Part shown: positions 9,190 through 19,400 of the stretch, in pieces
How positions within the stretch are numbered: the first letter of the stretch is position 1
How the letters are laid out: each line of letters starts with the position of its first letter
NCBI GenBank assembly: GCA_026707735.1
Contig: JAPOWH010000002.1
Span: forward strand, 310,001-374,000
DNA length: 64,000 nt
Direction of reading: 5' to 3'
Source of the DNA: Gammaproteobacteria bacterium
GTDB taxonomy: Bacteria; Pseudomonadota; Gammaproteobacteria; Pseudomonadales; Azotimanducaceae
Position numbers and translations under genes: made by a program
Notes under the pieces: generated by a model
Databases searched by the model: none
Seen by the model: only the letters and a program-made list of their open reading frames with translations
Told to the model about the DNA's origin: nothing

Positions 9190-10223
9190 GGATCAGTGCC
9201 GCCATCTACTCCAAGTCTTTGCTGGAGCAAGGGGCTCGTTGTGGTGTATTGAAGGTGTACCTTCTCACCAGGATTAAGTCGCTCTTTGATCGCGAAGGCA
9301 GCCAACGCCGCCTCATGAAATCCAGAGAGAATCAGTTTTTTCTTTCCGGGATAAGAAGCTATGTCACCGATTGCATAAATGCCTGCCTTGCTTGACTCGA
9401 ACTTCTGGGTATCGGTAGTAATTTGATTTCGAACGAGATCTAGACCCCACTCGGAAATGGGTCCGAGACGAGGAGACAATCCGAAAAAGACAAGCAGGGC
9501 ATCGAGAGGAATTTTCACAACTTCGCGCGTAGGCTGAGTAATGTGAACTTCCGTCATCTTTCCGTCACTGATCGTCAATTCTGTCGCATTTCCTACCATG
9601 AATTGCATCTTGTGGTTCGCAATGTGCTGCTGCATTTGCTGCACGGAGGCATCGGCTGCACGAAACTTCTCGCTTCGGTGGACCAGCGTGAGAGTTTTCG
9701 CAGACGAAACCAATTCATTCGTCCAATCAAGTGCAGAGTCACCTCCACCTAGTATTACCAGTCGCTTGCCAGCGAATTCAGACGGATTTCTAATTCGATA
9801 GAAGATCTGGCTGTCAACTAGTTGTTCGACGCCGTCCACCCTAAGCGGCATAGGTTGAAATGATCCTACCCCACCCGCAATTACGATTGACTTTGCAACA
9901 AACTCGGTGTCTTTTGCCGTGCGAACCGTGAATGAGTCGTCATCGATTCGAGCCACGTGTGTCACCTGCTGATCCAAGTGAAAGACTGGATCGAACGGCT
10001 TGATTTGTTCAAGCAAGCGCTCAACGAGATCCATCGCAGTGCAGTAGGGAATACCTGGAATGTCGTAGATTGGTTTGTCTGGATAGAGTTCAGCACACTG
10101 ACCGCCCACTACCGGAAGTGCATCGATTATGTGTGAATTGACACCCTGCAAACCCAGTTCAAACACTTGAAACAGCCCGCAGGGTCCTGCACCGACAATT
10201 ACCGAATCTGTGTGAATTGTCAT
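9186..10223 (-). CDS. Thioredoxin-reductase-like ferredoxin--NADP+ reductase (type 2 FNR)
   Basis: 345 aa flavoprotein. FAD-binding VGAGPCGLFQVFELG lies at the N-terminus. VVGGQCAELYPDKPIYDIPG follows; it is typical of TrxR-like FNRs and lacks the CxxC redox motif of true thioredoxin reductase. NADPH-binding ILGGGDSALDW is at about residue 160, and the C-terminal FAD motif AIGDIASYPGKKKLILSGFHEA is present. Expected reaction: electron transfer between NADPH and ferredoxin or flavodoxin in the cytoplasm. The gene stands alone, with a 105-bp spacer to gatB. The start ATG is at 10223. Confidence 0.88.
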   Translation of the reverse strand: MTIHTDSVIVGAGPCGLFQVFELGLQGVNSHIIDALPVVGGQCAELYPDKPIYDIPGIPYCTAMDLVERLLEQIKPFDPVFHLDQQVTHVARIDDDSFTVRTAKDTEFVAKSIVIAGGVGSFQPMPLRVDGVEQLVDSQIFYRIRNPSEFAGKRLVILGGGDSALDWTNELVSSAKTLTLVHRSEKFRAADASVQQMQQHIANHKMQFMVGNATELTISDGKMTEVHITQPTREVVKIPLDALLVFFGLSPRLGPISEWGLDLVRNQITTDTQKFESSKAGIYAIGDIASYPGKKKLILSGFHEAALAAFAIKERLNPGEKVHLQYTTTSPLLQQRLGVDGGTDP

Positions 10224-10328
10224 GGATCTCTTAGCCGGAGGTCAGTGTCGTTAGCTCGCGTAGGGCCGGCGAGTTGTTCGTCGTAAGGGAGTCAATTAGG
10301 ATACAACACCTGCCATTGAGGAAGGGAT

Positions 10329-11789
10329 TTAGTCGGAGGCAAGAATCTCCGTGAGAGCTTGATTTACTTTCTTGGGATCTATTTTGCCTTTGGCAGCACT
10401 CATGACCTGCCCGACGAGATAGCCAAGAATTTTCTTCTTTCCCTTTCGGTATTCCTCCACTTGAATCGGATTTCCATCTAGCACGCGCTGAACGAGCGCT
10501 TTGAGGTCCCGTTCGTCAGACATCAACGACTCTCGCTGCTGCCCGATTGCGTCGGCAACATTGCTCTTGGTCGCGAGCACATGCTCGAATACTTGCTTTG
10601 CGCTGGCGTCGGAAACTATCCCATCGACGATATTCTTGACTATTTCGCCGAGTTGGGGTCCCGACAGTTGGAGATTTTCGATGGAAATTTCATTGCGGTT
10701 TAAGGTGGCTGCGACGTTTCCCAGCACCCAATTGGCAGTGAGCTTGGCGTTGCCTGCAATCGCAAAAGCACTCTCAAAGTAATCGGAAAACGCCTTTTCT
10801 TGTGTCAATCGATGTGCTGTTTCTGCGGGGAGACCAAGCTCGTCAATATAGCGGCTGCATCGCGCCTCCGGTAGTTCCGGCATGGCGGAACGCGCAGCGC
10901 GAATCATCTCTTGGGTAATGGCTACAGGCAAAAGATCGGGATCGGGAAAGTAACGGTAGTCGTGAGCGAGTTCCTTGCCTCGCATCGAACGAGTCTCGTC
11001 GCGCTCGACGTCGTACAGGCGCGTTTCGCGGACAATCTCTCCTCCAGTTTCAAGAATCGAGATCTGACGATCAATCTCGTGTTTGAGAGCTCGTTCAACG
11101 AACCGGAAAGAGTTCAGGTTTTTTATTTCCGTGCGTTCTCCCAATTGGGTCTCGCCGTGGCGTCGAACTGAGATGTTGGCATCGCATCGCATGGAACCCT
11201 CATTGAGGTTTCCATCGCAAATGTCCAACCAAGTCACAAGTCGATGTAGAGTTCGGAAGCAGGCTGATGCCTCGTCGGGAGTATTGAGCTGCGGAGCTGT
11301 GACCACTTCCAATAACGGCGTTCCGGCGCGATTTAGATCGATTCCGGTTTTTCCAGCGTATTTCCCGTGAATGGATTTGCCGGCATCTTCTTCGAGGTGT
11401 GCGCGCACGAGTTCCACCTGCCGAATCGATCCGTCGTCGACTCGCACTTCCAGGGTGCCCCCTTCAATGATCGGTTCGGTCAATTGCGTTATCTGATATC
11501 CCTTGGGGAGATCAGGGTAGAAGTAGTTTTTCCGATCGAATCTGCAACGGGATGCGATTCGTCCGGCCGTAGCCATCCCAAAGAGAATGGCTTTTTCCAC
11601 TACTTTTTTGTTGAGCACTGGTAAGGTTCCAGGCAACGCCAAATCCACAGCATTCGCGGCTCTGTTGGGTTCGACGCTCACGGTAACTGGAGCGGATGAA
11701 AAGATCTTTGAATTGGTGTTTAGTTGAACATGGACCTCTAGACCAATCACCGGTTCCCACAAGGAAGAGTTCACGTTTTTGGCAGGCAT
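10329..11789 (-). CDS. gatB: Asp-tRNA(Asn)/Glu-tRNA(Gln) amidotransferase subunit B
   Basis: 486 aa, the normal GatB length. Family landmarks are the N-terminal WEPVIGLEVHVQLNTNSKIF, the kinase-like cradle (YFYPDLPKGYQITQ, GIDLNRAGTPLLEVVT, GSMRCDANISVR) and the C-terminal YqeY-like domain ending IDPKKVNQALTEIL. GatB activates misacylated Glu-tRNA(Gln) or Asp-tRNA(Asn) with ATP so that ammonia from GatA can amidate it. It overlaps gatA by 19 bp at its start and is the last gene of gatC-gatA-gatB. Confidence 0.97.
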   Translation of the reverse strand: MPAKNVNSSLWEPVIGLEVHVQLNTNSKIFSSAPVTVSVEPNRAANAVDLALPGTLPVLNKKVVEKAILFGMATAGRIASRCRFDRKNYFYPDLPKGYQITQLTEPIIEGGTLEVRVDDGSIRQVELVRAHLEEDAGKSIHGKYAGKTGIDLNRAGTPLLEVVTAPQLNTPDEASACFRTLHRLVTWLDICDGNLNEGSMRCDANISVRRHGETQLGERTEIKNLNSFRFVERALKHEIDRQISILETGGEIVRETRLYDVERDETRSMRGKELAHDYRYFPDPDLLPVAITQEMIRAARSAMPELPEARCSRYIDELGLPAETAHRLTQEKAFSDYFESAFAIAGNAKLTANWVLGNVAATLNRNEISIENLQLSGPQLGEIVKNIVDGIVSDASAKQVFEHVLATKSNVADAIGQQRESLMSDERDLKALVQRVLDGNPIQVEEYRKGKKKILGYLVGQVMSAAKGKIDPKKVNQALTEILASD

Positions 11790-13219
11790 GGTTGTTGCTG
11801 ATGCCAGTCAGTCAGGTTCTGGTAGTCAATGCCCAACTCCAGCAATTCTGATTCCCTGAAGTGAGGTGCAATCATTTGAAGTCCTACCGGCAATCCATCC
11901 GAGAACCCACATGGAACAGACATTGCAGGCAGGCCGGACATGTTTACAGGCACAGTGAACTGATCTTGCTTGTACATGTCTGTGGGGTCCAGATCCATTG
12001 CGTTCAGCCGAAAAGCGGTCGTTGGAGTGGAGGGCGAAAGAATAACGTCTGTTTGGTGAAACGCACGAAGGTAGTCGTCTCGGATCAAGCGACGTATTTT
12101 TTGCGCTTTCATGTAATAGGAATCGTAGTGACCGACGGATAGCACATATGTCCCTGTCAGGATCCTGCGCTTGACTTCCATGCCGAATCCTTCCGATCGG
12201 GATTGGGCGTACATGTCTTCAACATTGCCGTCAAATTTGCTCCTATGTCCATAGCGAATTCCGTCGTAGCGGGCGAGATTTGTGGACGCCTCCGCGCATG
12301 CAATAACGTAATAAGCGGAGACAGCTACGTCAAAGTGCGGAAGCTCGATTTCGACTATGGTGTTTCCAGCAGCTTCTAGGGTGTGGCGTGCCTCTTCTAG
12401 AGGTCTGGCAATCGATTGAGGGAGATCGGCAAAAAGGCGTGTTGGATAGCCAAGTCGCCTAGGACGCGTAGAAGAAGACCAACCGATGGGCTCTTGACTC
12501 GCGCTTGTAGAGTCTTTGGTGTCATTTCCGGCCATGGCGGACAACATTCGTCCCGCATCTTCAACGGAGTTCGTGAGGCAACCTGGATGATCCAAGCTTG
12601 ACGCAAAGGCGACCATGCCGTAACGCGAGTTTCGGCCATAGGTGGGTTTGAATCCTGTGACCCCGCAAAAGGATGCCGGCTGGCGAATGGAGCCCCCCGT
12701 ATCGGAACCAGTACAGGCGGCAACCAATCTGGCAGCTACAGCAGCAGCGGACCCACCTGAAGAGCCGCCGGGAACATGTTGGAGATTCCATGGATTCCTC
12801 ACGGGTCCGTTTGCGCTGGTTTCATTCGACGATCCCATTGCAAACTCGTCCATGTTGGTGGTTCCTACGCAAATAGCGCCAGCATTTTCGAGATTCTCGA
12901 CGATTGTTGCGCTATAGGGAGCGACGTACGACTGCAGCATTCTCGAGCAGCATGTCGTTTTCTTCCCTTCGATGCAGAAAATGTCTTTATGAGCGATCGG
13001 AATTCCAGTTAGGGGCCGATCTCTTCCCCTTGCAATGTCGCTGTCTGCTTCTCGTGCCGCTTGCAGAGCCGAATCTTCGTGTAGCGACACGAAGCAGTTA
13101 AGCTGATGGGAGGTCGAGCGTATCCTGTGAAAATACTCCTCGGTCAACTCAACCGCACTGATTTCTCGCGATGTAAGCTGCGTTCGCAATTGCTCGATAG
13201 AGGGGAACGGCGTGTTCAA
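11771..13219 (-). CDS. gatA: Asp-tRNA(Asn)/Glu-tRNA(Gln) amidotransferase subunit A
   Basis: 482 aa amidase-signature enzyme that releases ammonia from glutamine for the GatCAB transamidase. The catalytic triad is visible: Lys in GIPIAHKDIFC (about residue 77), cis-Ser in PGGSSGGSAAAVAA (about 152) and the nucleophile Ser in TGSDTGGSIRQPASFCG (about 176). The start codon is TTG at 13219, overlapping the gatC stop as TTGA, so translation is probably coupled. The C-terminus reads through the first codons of gatB. Confidence 0.97.
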   Translation of the reverse strand: MNTPFPSIEQLRTQLTSREISAVELTEEYFHRIRSTSHQLNCFVSLHEDSALQAAREADSDIARGRDRPLTGIPIAHKDIFCIEGKKTTCCSRMLQSYVAPYSATIVENLENAGAICVGTTNMDEFAMGSSNETSANGPVRNPWNLQHVPGGSSGGSAAAVAARLVAACTGSDTGGSIRQPASFCGVTGFKPTYGRNSRYGMVAFASSLDHPGCLTNSVEDAGRMLSAMAGNDTKDSTSASQEPIGWSSSTRPRRLGYPTRLFADLPQSIARPLEEARHTLEAAGNTIVEIELPHFDVAVSAYYVIACAEASTNLARYDGIRYGHRSKFDGNVEDMYAQSRSEGFGMEVKRRILTGTYVLSVGHYDSYYMKAQKIRRLIRDDYLRAFHQTDVILSPSTPTTAFRLNAMDLDPTDMYKQDQFTVPVNMSGLPAMSVPCGFSDGLPVGLQMIAPHFRESELLELGIDYQNLTDWHQQQPCLPKT

Positions 13220-13500
13220 GGCTCTATCACACGCGGAACCAAGTAGTAGCCGTCGCCTATGTCTCGGGCAAGCTCTTGATATGTGGCTCGGTCGATTTCG
13301 TCTACAGTGCTGTCCTCTCTAAGCACTTGATCCATATCCAGAGGATGAGAAAGCGGTTCTACTTCGCGCGTGTCTACGCCATGTATGTTGTCGACGAATC
13401 GCTTAATAGTTTGTAGGTCGTGCAGAAGTTCGCCTTGCTCGCTTTCCAATAGCCGCAAGTTGCTCAGTTGGCACAGCCTAACAAGAATCTCTTCGTTCAA
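13216..13500 (-). CDS. gatC: Asp-tRNA(Asn)/Glu-tRNA(Gln) amidotransferase subunit C
   Basis: Small helper subunit that wraps around GatA/GatB. Matches to the family: LVRLCQLSNLRLLESEQGE, VDTREVEPLSHPLD and the C-terminal GYYLVPRVIE. The reading frame is open to 13563, but no ATG exists there and the upstream residues do not fit GatC. I choose the TTG at 13500, which has a purine-rich GGAGAGAG about 8 nt upstream and gives 94 aa, the usual size. TTG codons at 13518 and 13563 are alternatives. First gene of gatCAB, divergent from mreB. Confidence 0.9.
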   Translation of the reverse strand: MNEEILVRLCQLSNLRLLESEQGELLHDLQTIKRFVDNIHGVDTREVEPLSHPLDMDQVLREDSTVDEIDRATYQELARDIGDGYYLVPRVIEP

Positions 13501-13871
13501 TAGTTGATCTCTCTCCAATGAGTGTGTCGTTGCGGATGCGCATTGTAAGTTCAATCCATGCAATTTCTCTGCGAATCGCCGCGTCTATGCAGCGAAGTTG
13601 ATTGCCCAATAAACATGATCTGTCCCCTTTGTGTTTTCTGTGGTGTGCTATGTCGATTCGTAGGATCGAGATGCGTATATGACGAAATTAACATGGTAAA
13701 CTTTGGAACGTCGACGAAGTGCTTCTCCCAGCAAACGCTGGCTAGCGTGGCAATTGCGAATCGTCCTGCAAAAAACAGCACGAACGGCGAGTCCAATTGT
13801 GGAATGCAGCCTACGCGAGTGCTACAATCCGTCGTTACCTCGCGCGATTCTAGACTAGCAGAAAAACATAG
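13501..13871. other. Intergenic region between gatC and mreB
   Basis: 371 bp between divergent operons that should hold both promoters. The best mreB-side candidate is TTGTGG (13797) with TACAAT (13823), but the 20-bp spacer is long. I see no convincing hairpin or RNA gene. A cysteine-rich plus-strand frame (13558-13878) crosses it but looks accidental. Confidence 0.4.
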
Positions 13872-14897
13872 ATGTTGAAAGCCATCCGTGGCCTATTTTC
13901 GCCAGACATGTCTGTCGACTTGGGCACCGCAAATACCTTAATTTTCATCAAAAATCAAGGGATTGTCCTTAATGAACCCTCAGTAGTGGCTATTCGTCCC
14001 AACCAAAAGGTTGAAGCTGTGGGGGCAGCAGCCAAATCCATGCTGGGAAAGACGCCAAAGGAAATCACCGTCATCCGTCCAATGAAGGATGGCCAAATTG
14101 CCGATTTCGACATCACCAGCCGCATGCTGCGCTACTTCATCGAGAAAGCCATTGGCGGCAAATTTTTTGCGGGAAGTCCAAGAGTATTGGTGTGCATTCC
14201 GTGCAAGTCAACGGCAGTGGAAAAACGCGCAATTCGGGACTCAGTGGATGCTGCCGGCGCTCGAGAGGTTCTCCTGATCGAGGAACCGCTTGCCGCTGCC
14301 GTGGGTGCAGACCTTAACATCCAGGAAGCGCGTGGCTCGATGGTGGTGGACATTGGCGGAGGCACGACAGATATTGCGATCATGGCTTTGAACGGTGTGG
14401 TTGTTTCGGAAAGCATCAGAGTTGGTGGCGACGAGTTTGATAATTCTGTGCAGCTTTACATACGTCAACGGGAAGGGTGTGTTATTGGCGAATCTACAGC
14501 GGAGGCGATAAAGAAACAGATCGGTACGGCAATTGCACTGAACGATGTCAAGGAAATGACCGTGACAGGCCATTACCTAGCGGCAGGAGTGCCGCGCCGA
14601 TTCGTGTTGACCAGCGATCATATGATCGAAGCTCTCAACGTTGCCACCCAAAAGTTGATGGATGCCGTGAAGTCCGCTTTGCAGCGTTGTCCTCCTGAAT
14701 TGTCTGCGGATATCGCTGAAAGCGGGATCGTTCTAACCGGCGGAGGCGCACTGCTGCATGGGTTGGACGAATTGATACAGCAGGAGACTGGGTTGCCTGT
14801 AATGGTTGCAGAAAACCCCCTTACTTGCGTCGCTCGAGGATGCGGAAAAATACTTGACTCCGACTACGTTGAGCATCTAGTAATGAAATCCCGCTGA
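13872..14897 (+). CDS. mreB: Rod-shape-determining actin homologue MreB
   Basis: 341 aa cytoplasmic ATPase that polymerises under the inner membrane and guides the lateral-wall elongasome. Actin-fold motifs: phosphate 1 loop MSVDLGTANTLIFIKNQGIVLNEPS-like start, SPRVLVCIPCKSTAVEKRAI, phosphate 2 MVVDIGGGTTDIAIMAL and the adenosine motif IVLTGGGALLHGLDELI. The N-terminal amphipathic MLKAIRGLF suits membrane binding. The ATG at 13872 is the only sensible start. mreC and mreD follow on the same strand. Confidence 0.98.
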   Translation: MLKAIRGLFSPDMSVDLGTANTLIFIKNQGIVLNEPSVVAIRPNQKVEAVGAAAKSMLGKTPKEITVIRPMKDGQIADFDITSRMLRYFIEKAIGGKFFAGSPRVLVCIPCKSTAVEKRAIRDSVDAAGAREVLLIEEPLAAAVGADLNIQEARGSMVVDIGGGTTDIAIMALNGVVVSESIRVGGDEFDNSVQLYIRQREGCVIGESTAEAIKKQIGTAIALNDVKEMTVTGHYLAAGVPRRFVLTSDHMIEALNVATQKLMDAVKSALQRCPPELSADIAESGIVLTGGGALLHGLDELIQQETGLPVMVAENPLTCVARGCGKILDSDYVEHLVMKSR

Positions 14898-14991
14898 GGG
14901 TGCGCTAGTCCGTACTGGCAAAAAACAAAAGAGCATGACGTCAAACTGCTCGAACCATCAAGTCCTTCGGCATCCAAGCCAGTGAATCGAT

Positions 14992-15837
14992 TTGGCACTA
15001 CGTCGAGACAAGCGCTTTAACGCGGCCACTGTATTAGCCTCATTGATCTTCGTTTCTTTGACGTTGGTTGTGGTCGACTTGAACGGACGGTTCCTTCACA
15101 CTCCACGTCAAGTCGCCACCTGGGTGACCAACGGTCTCTACGCCATTGTCAATACACCCAGCCGATGGATAGAGCGTTCATCGTTGTACTTTCAGGATCG
15201 ACAAAGACTTCTCGACCGATACGACAATCGTGAATCAGAGATACAGGACTTAGCCGTTCAAGTACAGAGAACTGAAGCGATTCACGCGGAGAACTCGGAA
15301 TTGCGCCAACTGCTGGCTTTGACGCAGCACGAAACCGAACTTGCATTTGTTCCGGCGGAATTGAGTGCGGTAAATTCTCGCGCAGGTAGGAACGAGATCG
15401 TCATCAATCGCGGTCAAACTCATGGAGTGAGAGACGGCATGGCCGTGATCGACAGCTCCGGAGTGTATGGCCAAATAGTCGAGGCTCTACCGTATACAAG
15501 CAGAGTGATTCTCATTACCGACCAACGACTGCCCGTGCCAGTAAGAGTTGCTAGAACTGGGCTCAACGCGGTTGCTGTCGGCGTGGGAAATTCCACTGAA
15601 TTGGTGCTAGAGCATGCGGACATCACTGCCGACATACAAGTGGGCGACCAAATGATTGCTTCAGGTTTGGGAGGGATTTATCCCGTTGGCTATCCCGTCG
15701 GAGTGGTGACTGCGATCGAGCCTGACGCAGCTGGCGTCGAAGCACGCGTCACTGTCGAACCCTCTGCGACTATGCATCGTCGCAATTGGCTGCTTGTTGT
15801 CACCAGTGGGAGCACCAATGAAGTTGCTCAAGAATAA
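14992..15837 (+). CDS. mreC: Rod-shape-determining protein MreC
   Basis: 281 aa single-pass periplasmic elongasome protein. It has a membrane anchor at about residues 11-30 (ATVLASLIFVSLTLVVVDL) and a coiled-coil at about 65-105. The beta-barrel domain has typical INRGQTHGVRDGMAVID, GVYGQIVEALPYTSRVILIT and IASGLGGIYPVGYPVGVV. The start is TTG at 14992: an in-frame stop lies just upstream and there is no ATG or GTG between. The 94-bp gap to mreB shows no terminator. The 3' end overlaps mreD by 20 bp. Confidence 0.95.
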   Translation: MALRRDKRFNAATVLASLIFVSLTLVVVDLNGRFLHTPRQVATWVTNGLYAIVNTPSRWIERSSLYFQDRQRLLDRYDNRESEIQDLAVQVQRTEAIHAENSELRQLLALTQHETELAFVPAELSAVNSRAGRNEIVINRGQTHGVRDGMAVIDSSGVYGQIVEALPYTSRVILITDQRLPVPVRVARTGLNAVAVGVGNSTELVLEHADITADIQVGDQMIASGLGGIYPVGYPVGVVTAIEPDAAGVEARVTVEPSATMHRRNWLLVVTSGSTNEVAQE

Positions 15838-16330
15838 CGTTGGCGTTGCGGTCACATTGACCGTTGCTTTGTTGGTGACTATGTTGGATGTGCCGTCATT
15901 TCTTCCTGATGTGTTGAAGTACTTTAGTGCCGATCTAGCACTGCTCGTTTGCTACTACTGGGCCACCAATCGGCCCGATCAGATCTCGTTGGTTGTACCG
16001 TGGTCCTTTGGGTTTTTCTTTGATGTGTTGCATGCGGAACCGCTTGGGCTTAATGGACTCATCCTGAGTATCGTTGTGTTTGTTGGACTGAACATTCCAA
16101 ATCGGTCCAATCGTCCAATTGTTGGCTATCAGTTGTTGGGATTGTTCGTCCTTGTGATCTTTGCCCAAATTACGCGTCTAATAGCAATGCAGTATGTGGA
16201 ATTTCCGGTTGAGGTATCCATTTTGGGCTCGATATGGTCGATTGTTGCTACTTTGCTAATCTGGTTCATCGTGGTGCTGGTGCTCGATAGGCTTGTCGCC
16301 AACGAGTCTGCGAACGTATCGTTCTCTTAG
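15818..16330 (+). CDS. mreD: Rod-shape-determining protein MreD
   Basis: 170 aa hydrophobic inner-membrane protein. The ATG at 15818 (MKLLKNNVGVAVTL) lies inside the 3' end of mreC. Upstream residues in the same frame (from 15794) do not fit the family. Several membrane segments are evident (VTLTVALLVTMLDVPSF, LILSIVVFVGLNI, LLGLFVLVIFAQITRLIA, LLIWFIVVLVLDRLV). It works with MreB, MreC, RodA and PBP2 in cell-wall elongation. Here the rng and maf genes that often follow mreD are absent and yhdP comes next. Confidence 0.93.
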   Translation: MKLLKNNVGVAVTLTVALLVTMLDVPSFLPDVLKYFSADLALLVCYYWATNRPDQISLVVPWSFGFFFDVLHAEPLGLNGLILSIVVFVGLNIPNRSNRPIVGYQLLGLFVLVIFAQITRLIAMQYVEFPVEVSILGSIWSIVATLLIWFIVVLVLDRLVANESANVSFS

Positions 16331-16354
16331 CATGACGGCCACAACCCACTATGC

Positions 16355-16373
16355 AATACCGGAGGGCGGTATT
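16355..16373 (+). other. Short perfect hairpin between mreD and yhdP
   Basis: AATACCG and CGGTATT pair perfectly around a 5-nt loop. No T-run follows, so it is not a standard terminator. It could be an mRNA-processing or attenuation structure. Confidence 0.35.
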
Positions 16374-16459
16374 CGGTGACGCTAAAGTGGAGCTCGCAGT
16401 CTGACGCGAACTCCTGCAAGTTGGCTGTTTGAGCTAGTTGCTCTATTGAAAGCATCTCT

Positions 16460-19400
16460 ATGCAATCTCGCTTAGGAAAAATATTGGTGCTAACAGTAAC
16501 GGTGCTTGCCGTTGCGTTCGCGACTTTGTGTGTTGCGGGGAGAATTGTCGCGTGGCGTGTTCCACACCACGAGCAAGCAATAAATCAATGGTTTTCGTCC
16601 CATGGGATCCAGGTGGAAGGACCACGCTTGCGGTGGGCTGGATTGAACGCCATTGTCGAATTTGACAAACTCACTTCTCACTCTGTAGATGCGCATAGCG
16701 TTCGACTTGAGCTTGATTTTCTGCGCTCGCTCTGGCGCAATCACATCTCCCTAGCCGCGTTGGAAATTGAAGATCTTCAGTTCGCACTGGAGCGCACGAG
16801 CGACGGTTGGGCGTCGGTAGGTGCTGACTCATCCTCTGGTGATGCCAATGTGTTGGGCTGGTTGTGGAATGCCTCATCGGTCAACGTTCAATTGCAGGGG
16901 ACTCTTACAAGTGGTGAAGTCAGCCAGCGTATCGAGGGTGCGATTCAGACCAAAACGGAGAGAGGCTTGCAGCACTCCTACATCACATTGCAATCACCTC
17001 AAGCATGTGACCAATGTGGATTGCATATGCACGTCGAAAGGCGAAAATCAATAATTTTTTCCGACGATGTCTTTGCACTTGAGGTCCGTGCAATTGAATT
17101 GAGTCTGGAGCCCAGCCTTTGGGGATTTGACTATCTGCGCGCTTTTGACTTGAACGGTACCCTGAGCGTGGTAATGCGAAACAATGTAGGAAAAGCAAGG
17201 CTTGTTTTCGACCTGCAGGGTTTAGATTCAGAGTCGGGTTCGGTGGCATTCTCGGGAGAACTCATCGGGAGCGTTGTGAAAGACGAAGCACATGGAGTTA
17301 TTAGGCATTCCGCTGTGTCGCTAGGTCCTGAAAAAATCCCTTTGCCAGATCTTCATGGCGTTGTTCGGACGCAACCATTCACGACCCACGTATGGATGCT
17401 TAATGATGACTCAAGAGGCATTGTGGAATTGGTAAGAGGATTCGCCGAGCCCACGCACGCCTTACACACATGGGTCACTGAACTGTCTCCATCCGCTAGC
17501 GTTGAGCTGTTTCAAGCGGCTTACGATCAAAGTGGCCTGACAATGCGAACCGTTGTCGAAGACCTCCGCACGCAATCGTTCGGTGCAGTGCCCAGCATTC
17601 GAGCCGAAGCGATCGAGTTAACGGGGAAGGGGCGCAACATACTTATAGAGTCGCGCCGCCGACCTGTGGAAATCGAATTCGAGTCTCTGTTCGATGACGC
17701 CAAACTGTTCGACCAATTTGACGGATCCATGCTAATTGCGTTCACAGTCGATGGGGTTGGCGTTCGTTTAGACATGCCCAATGCCCATTTCCAGGACTCT
17801 CACGTTGAGGCCAAATTTGGATTCTTTCATGATTCGCGGGAGCTAGAGTCGTCTCTTGGAGTTGCCATCCGATCCGATGGGTTTGATGTAGGCGAATTGC
17901 AAGGGCTCGTACCGACCAATATTCCCGACGCTGCGCAATCGTGGCTTGAGACGAATATTCAGGCGGGGCGTACTTTTGATACTCAAGTCGTAGTGCAATC
18001 AATAATGTTGGAAGACTTTGAAGCCCGTCCAGTTGTTGTGGAAGCCTATGGTCGATTGGCCGAGGTCGAGGTTTCCTATGATTCGAATTGGCCAATCTTG
18101 AATGATCTGAGTGGGGAACTGTGGTTGTCTCGAGAAGCGCTCGAGGTAGCTGTCGAGTCGACGCATTCACAGGGAATTGCGGTAAATTCCGGACGAGTTT
18201 TCATTCCGTTTGATGAATCTGAAATTGAGGTGAGCTTCGCCGCAGACTCACCAGCTACGCTTGCACTCGACTTTGTCCGTAGTACTCCGTTGCGGGAAGC
18301 ACTGAAATTCGACACCAGAGACTACTCGGCATCAGGTCCGTTAGACATCGAAGCTAGCATGCGTTTGTCAGCAAACGGAGTGTCGTCGCTAGATGTGTCC
18401 GTTGGCTTTGTAGATGTTGACATAGATCTTGCACGTATCGGCATGGGAGTACGAGACCTATCGGGAACCATTCGTTTTGCTAGCCCATTTGAAATTGTGG
18501 GAACTGGATTGAACGCGACTCTGTTTGATCGAGAGATAGACATACAGATTGACACTACCAATCCCCACGACGACGATGCCATTGTTGCGATGACTTTGAA
18601 TGGAAAGTTCTCGCCAGAAAATATTTCTCCCCTTGTTGGGGAGTGGCTAACGAATGTGGCAAGCGGGGAATCTGAATTTCGCATGCAGCTGAAGGTTGCC
18701 ACCGGCGGCGCGACCCCAGCGGAATTGTTTGCCACCAGCGACTTGCAAGGCATTCACCTGAATCTTCCCCACCCGTTCGGAAAAGAAGCCGACGAAGTAC
18801 GTCCATCAAATTTCGTCATGCACTTCGAGGAGACTCCCACAGTGCGGTTCGAATCAGGGGAAATGGACTCGCTATTCTTGCTGAAGCCAAATAGTGATCC
18901 AATTGGAAGCATTGGATTAAATGTTCCGCCCCACCCGATAACTTCCTTGGATTCAGGATTGCACGTGACTGGGTCGTTGGATGCTGTTGTAGTAGGAACT
19001 CAACTCGCGCAAGGTGGTGGTTTCCCATCTGATTTGACTATACGAGAGTTGTCTATTCAAAAAGTCGAAATTGACGCGCTCTCCTTTGCAAATGTCCGTC
19101 TCGATGGACACATTTCGGGCACCGACATTGACTTGACAGTTCACTCGGATGAATTGATTGGTACTGCCAAACGCTCCGGCGAAGGGCGACTTGCCGTTGA
19201 TATAGATCGACTACAAATTAGCGAGAACGGGTCTGACGAGGAAGATCCCCTAAAACCAGAAATCACTTCAGTTCTGCCAGACGTGGATTTGTCCATAGAA
19301 GACATCGTGATTGTGGACAACGAAGGAACGCCCGCAAGTTACGGTTCATGGTCAATGGCAATTGATGTGGACGAACACAATGTGTCCGTATCCAATCTGC

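Noticed and set aside
13558-13878. 106-codon plus-strand frame between gatC and mreB
   Set aside because: Crosses a divergent promoter region, overlaps the mreB start, has erratic cysteine-rich composition and no recognisable motif.
16355-16373. Terminator after mreD
   Set aside because: Perfect stem, but no T-run follows.
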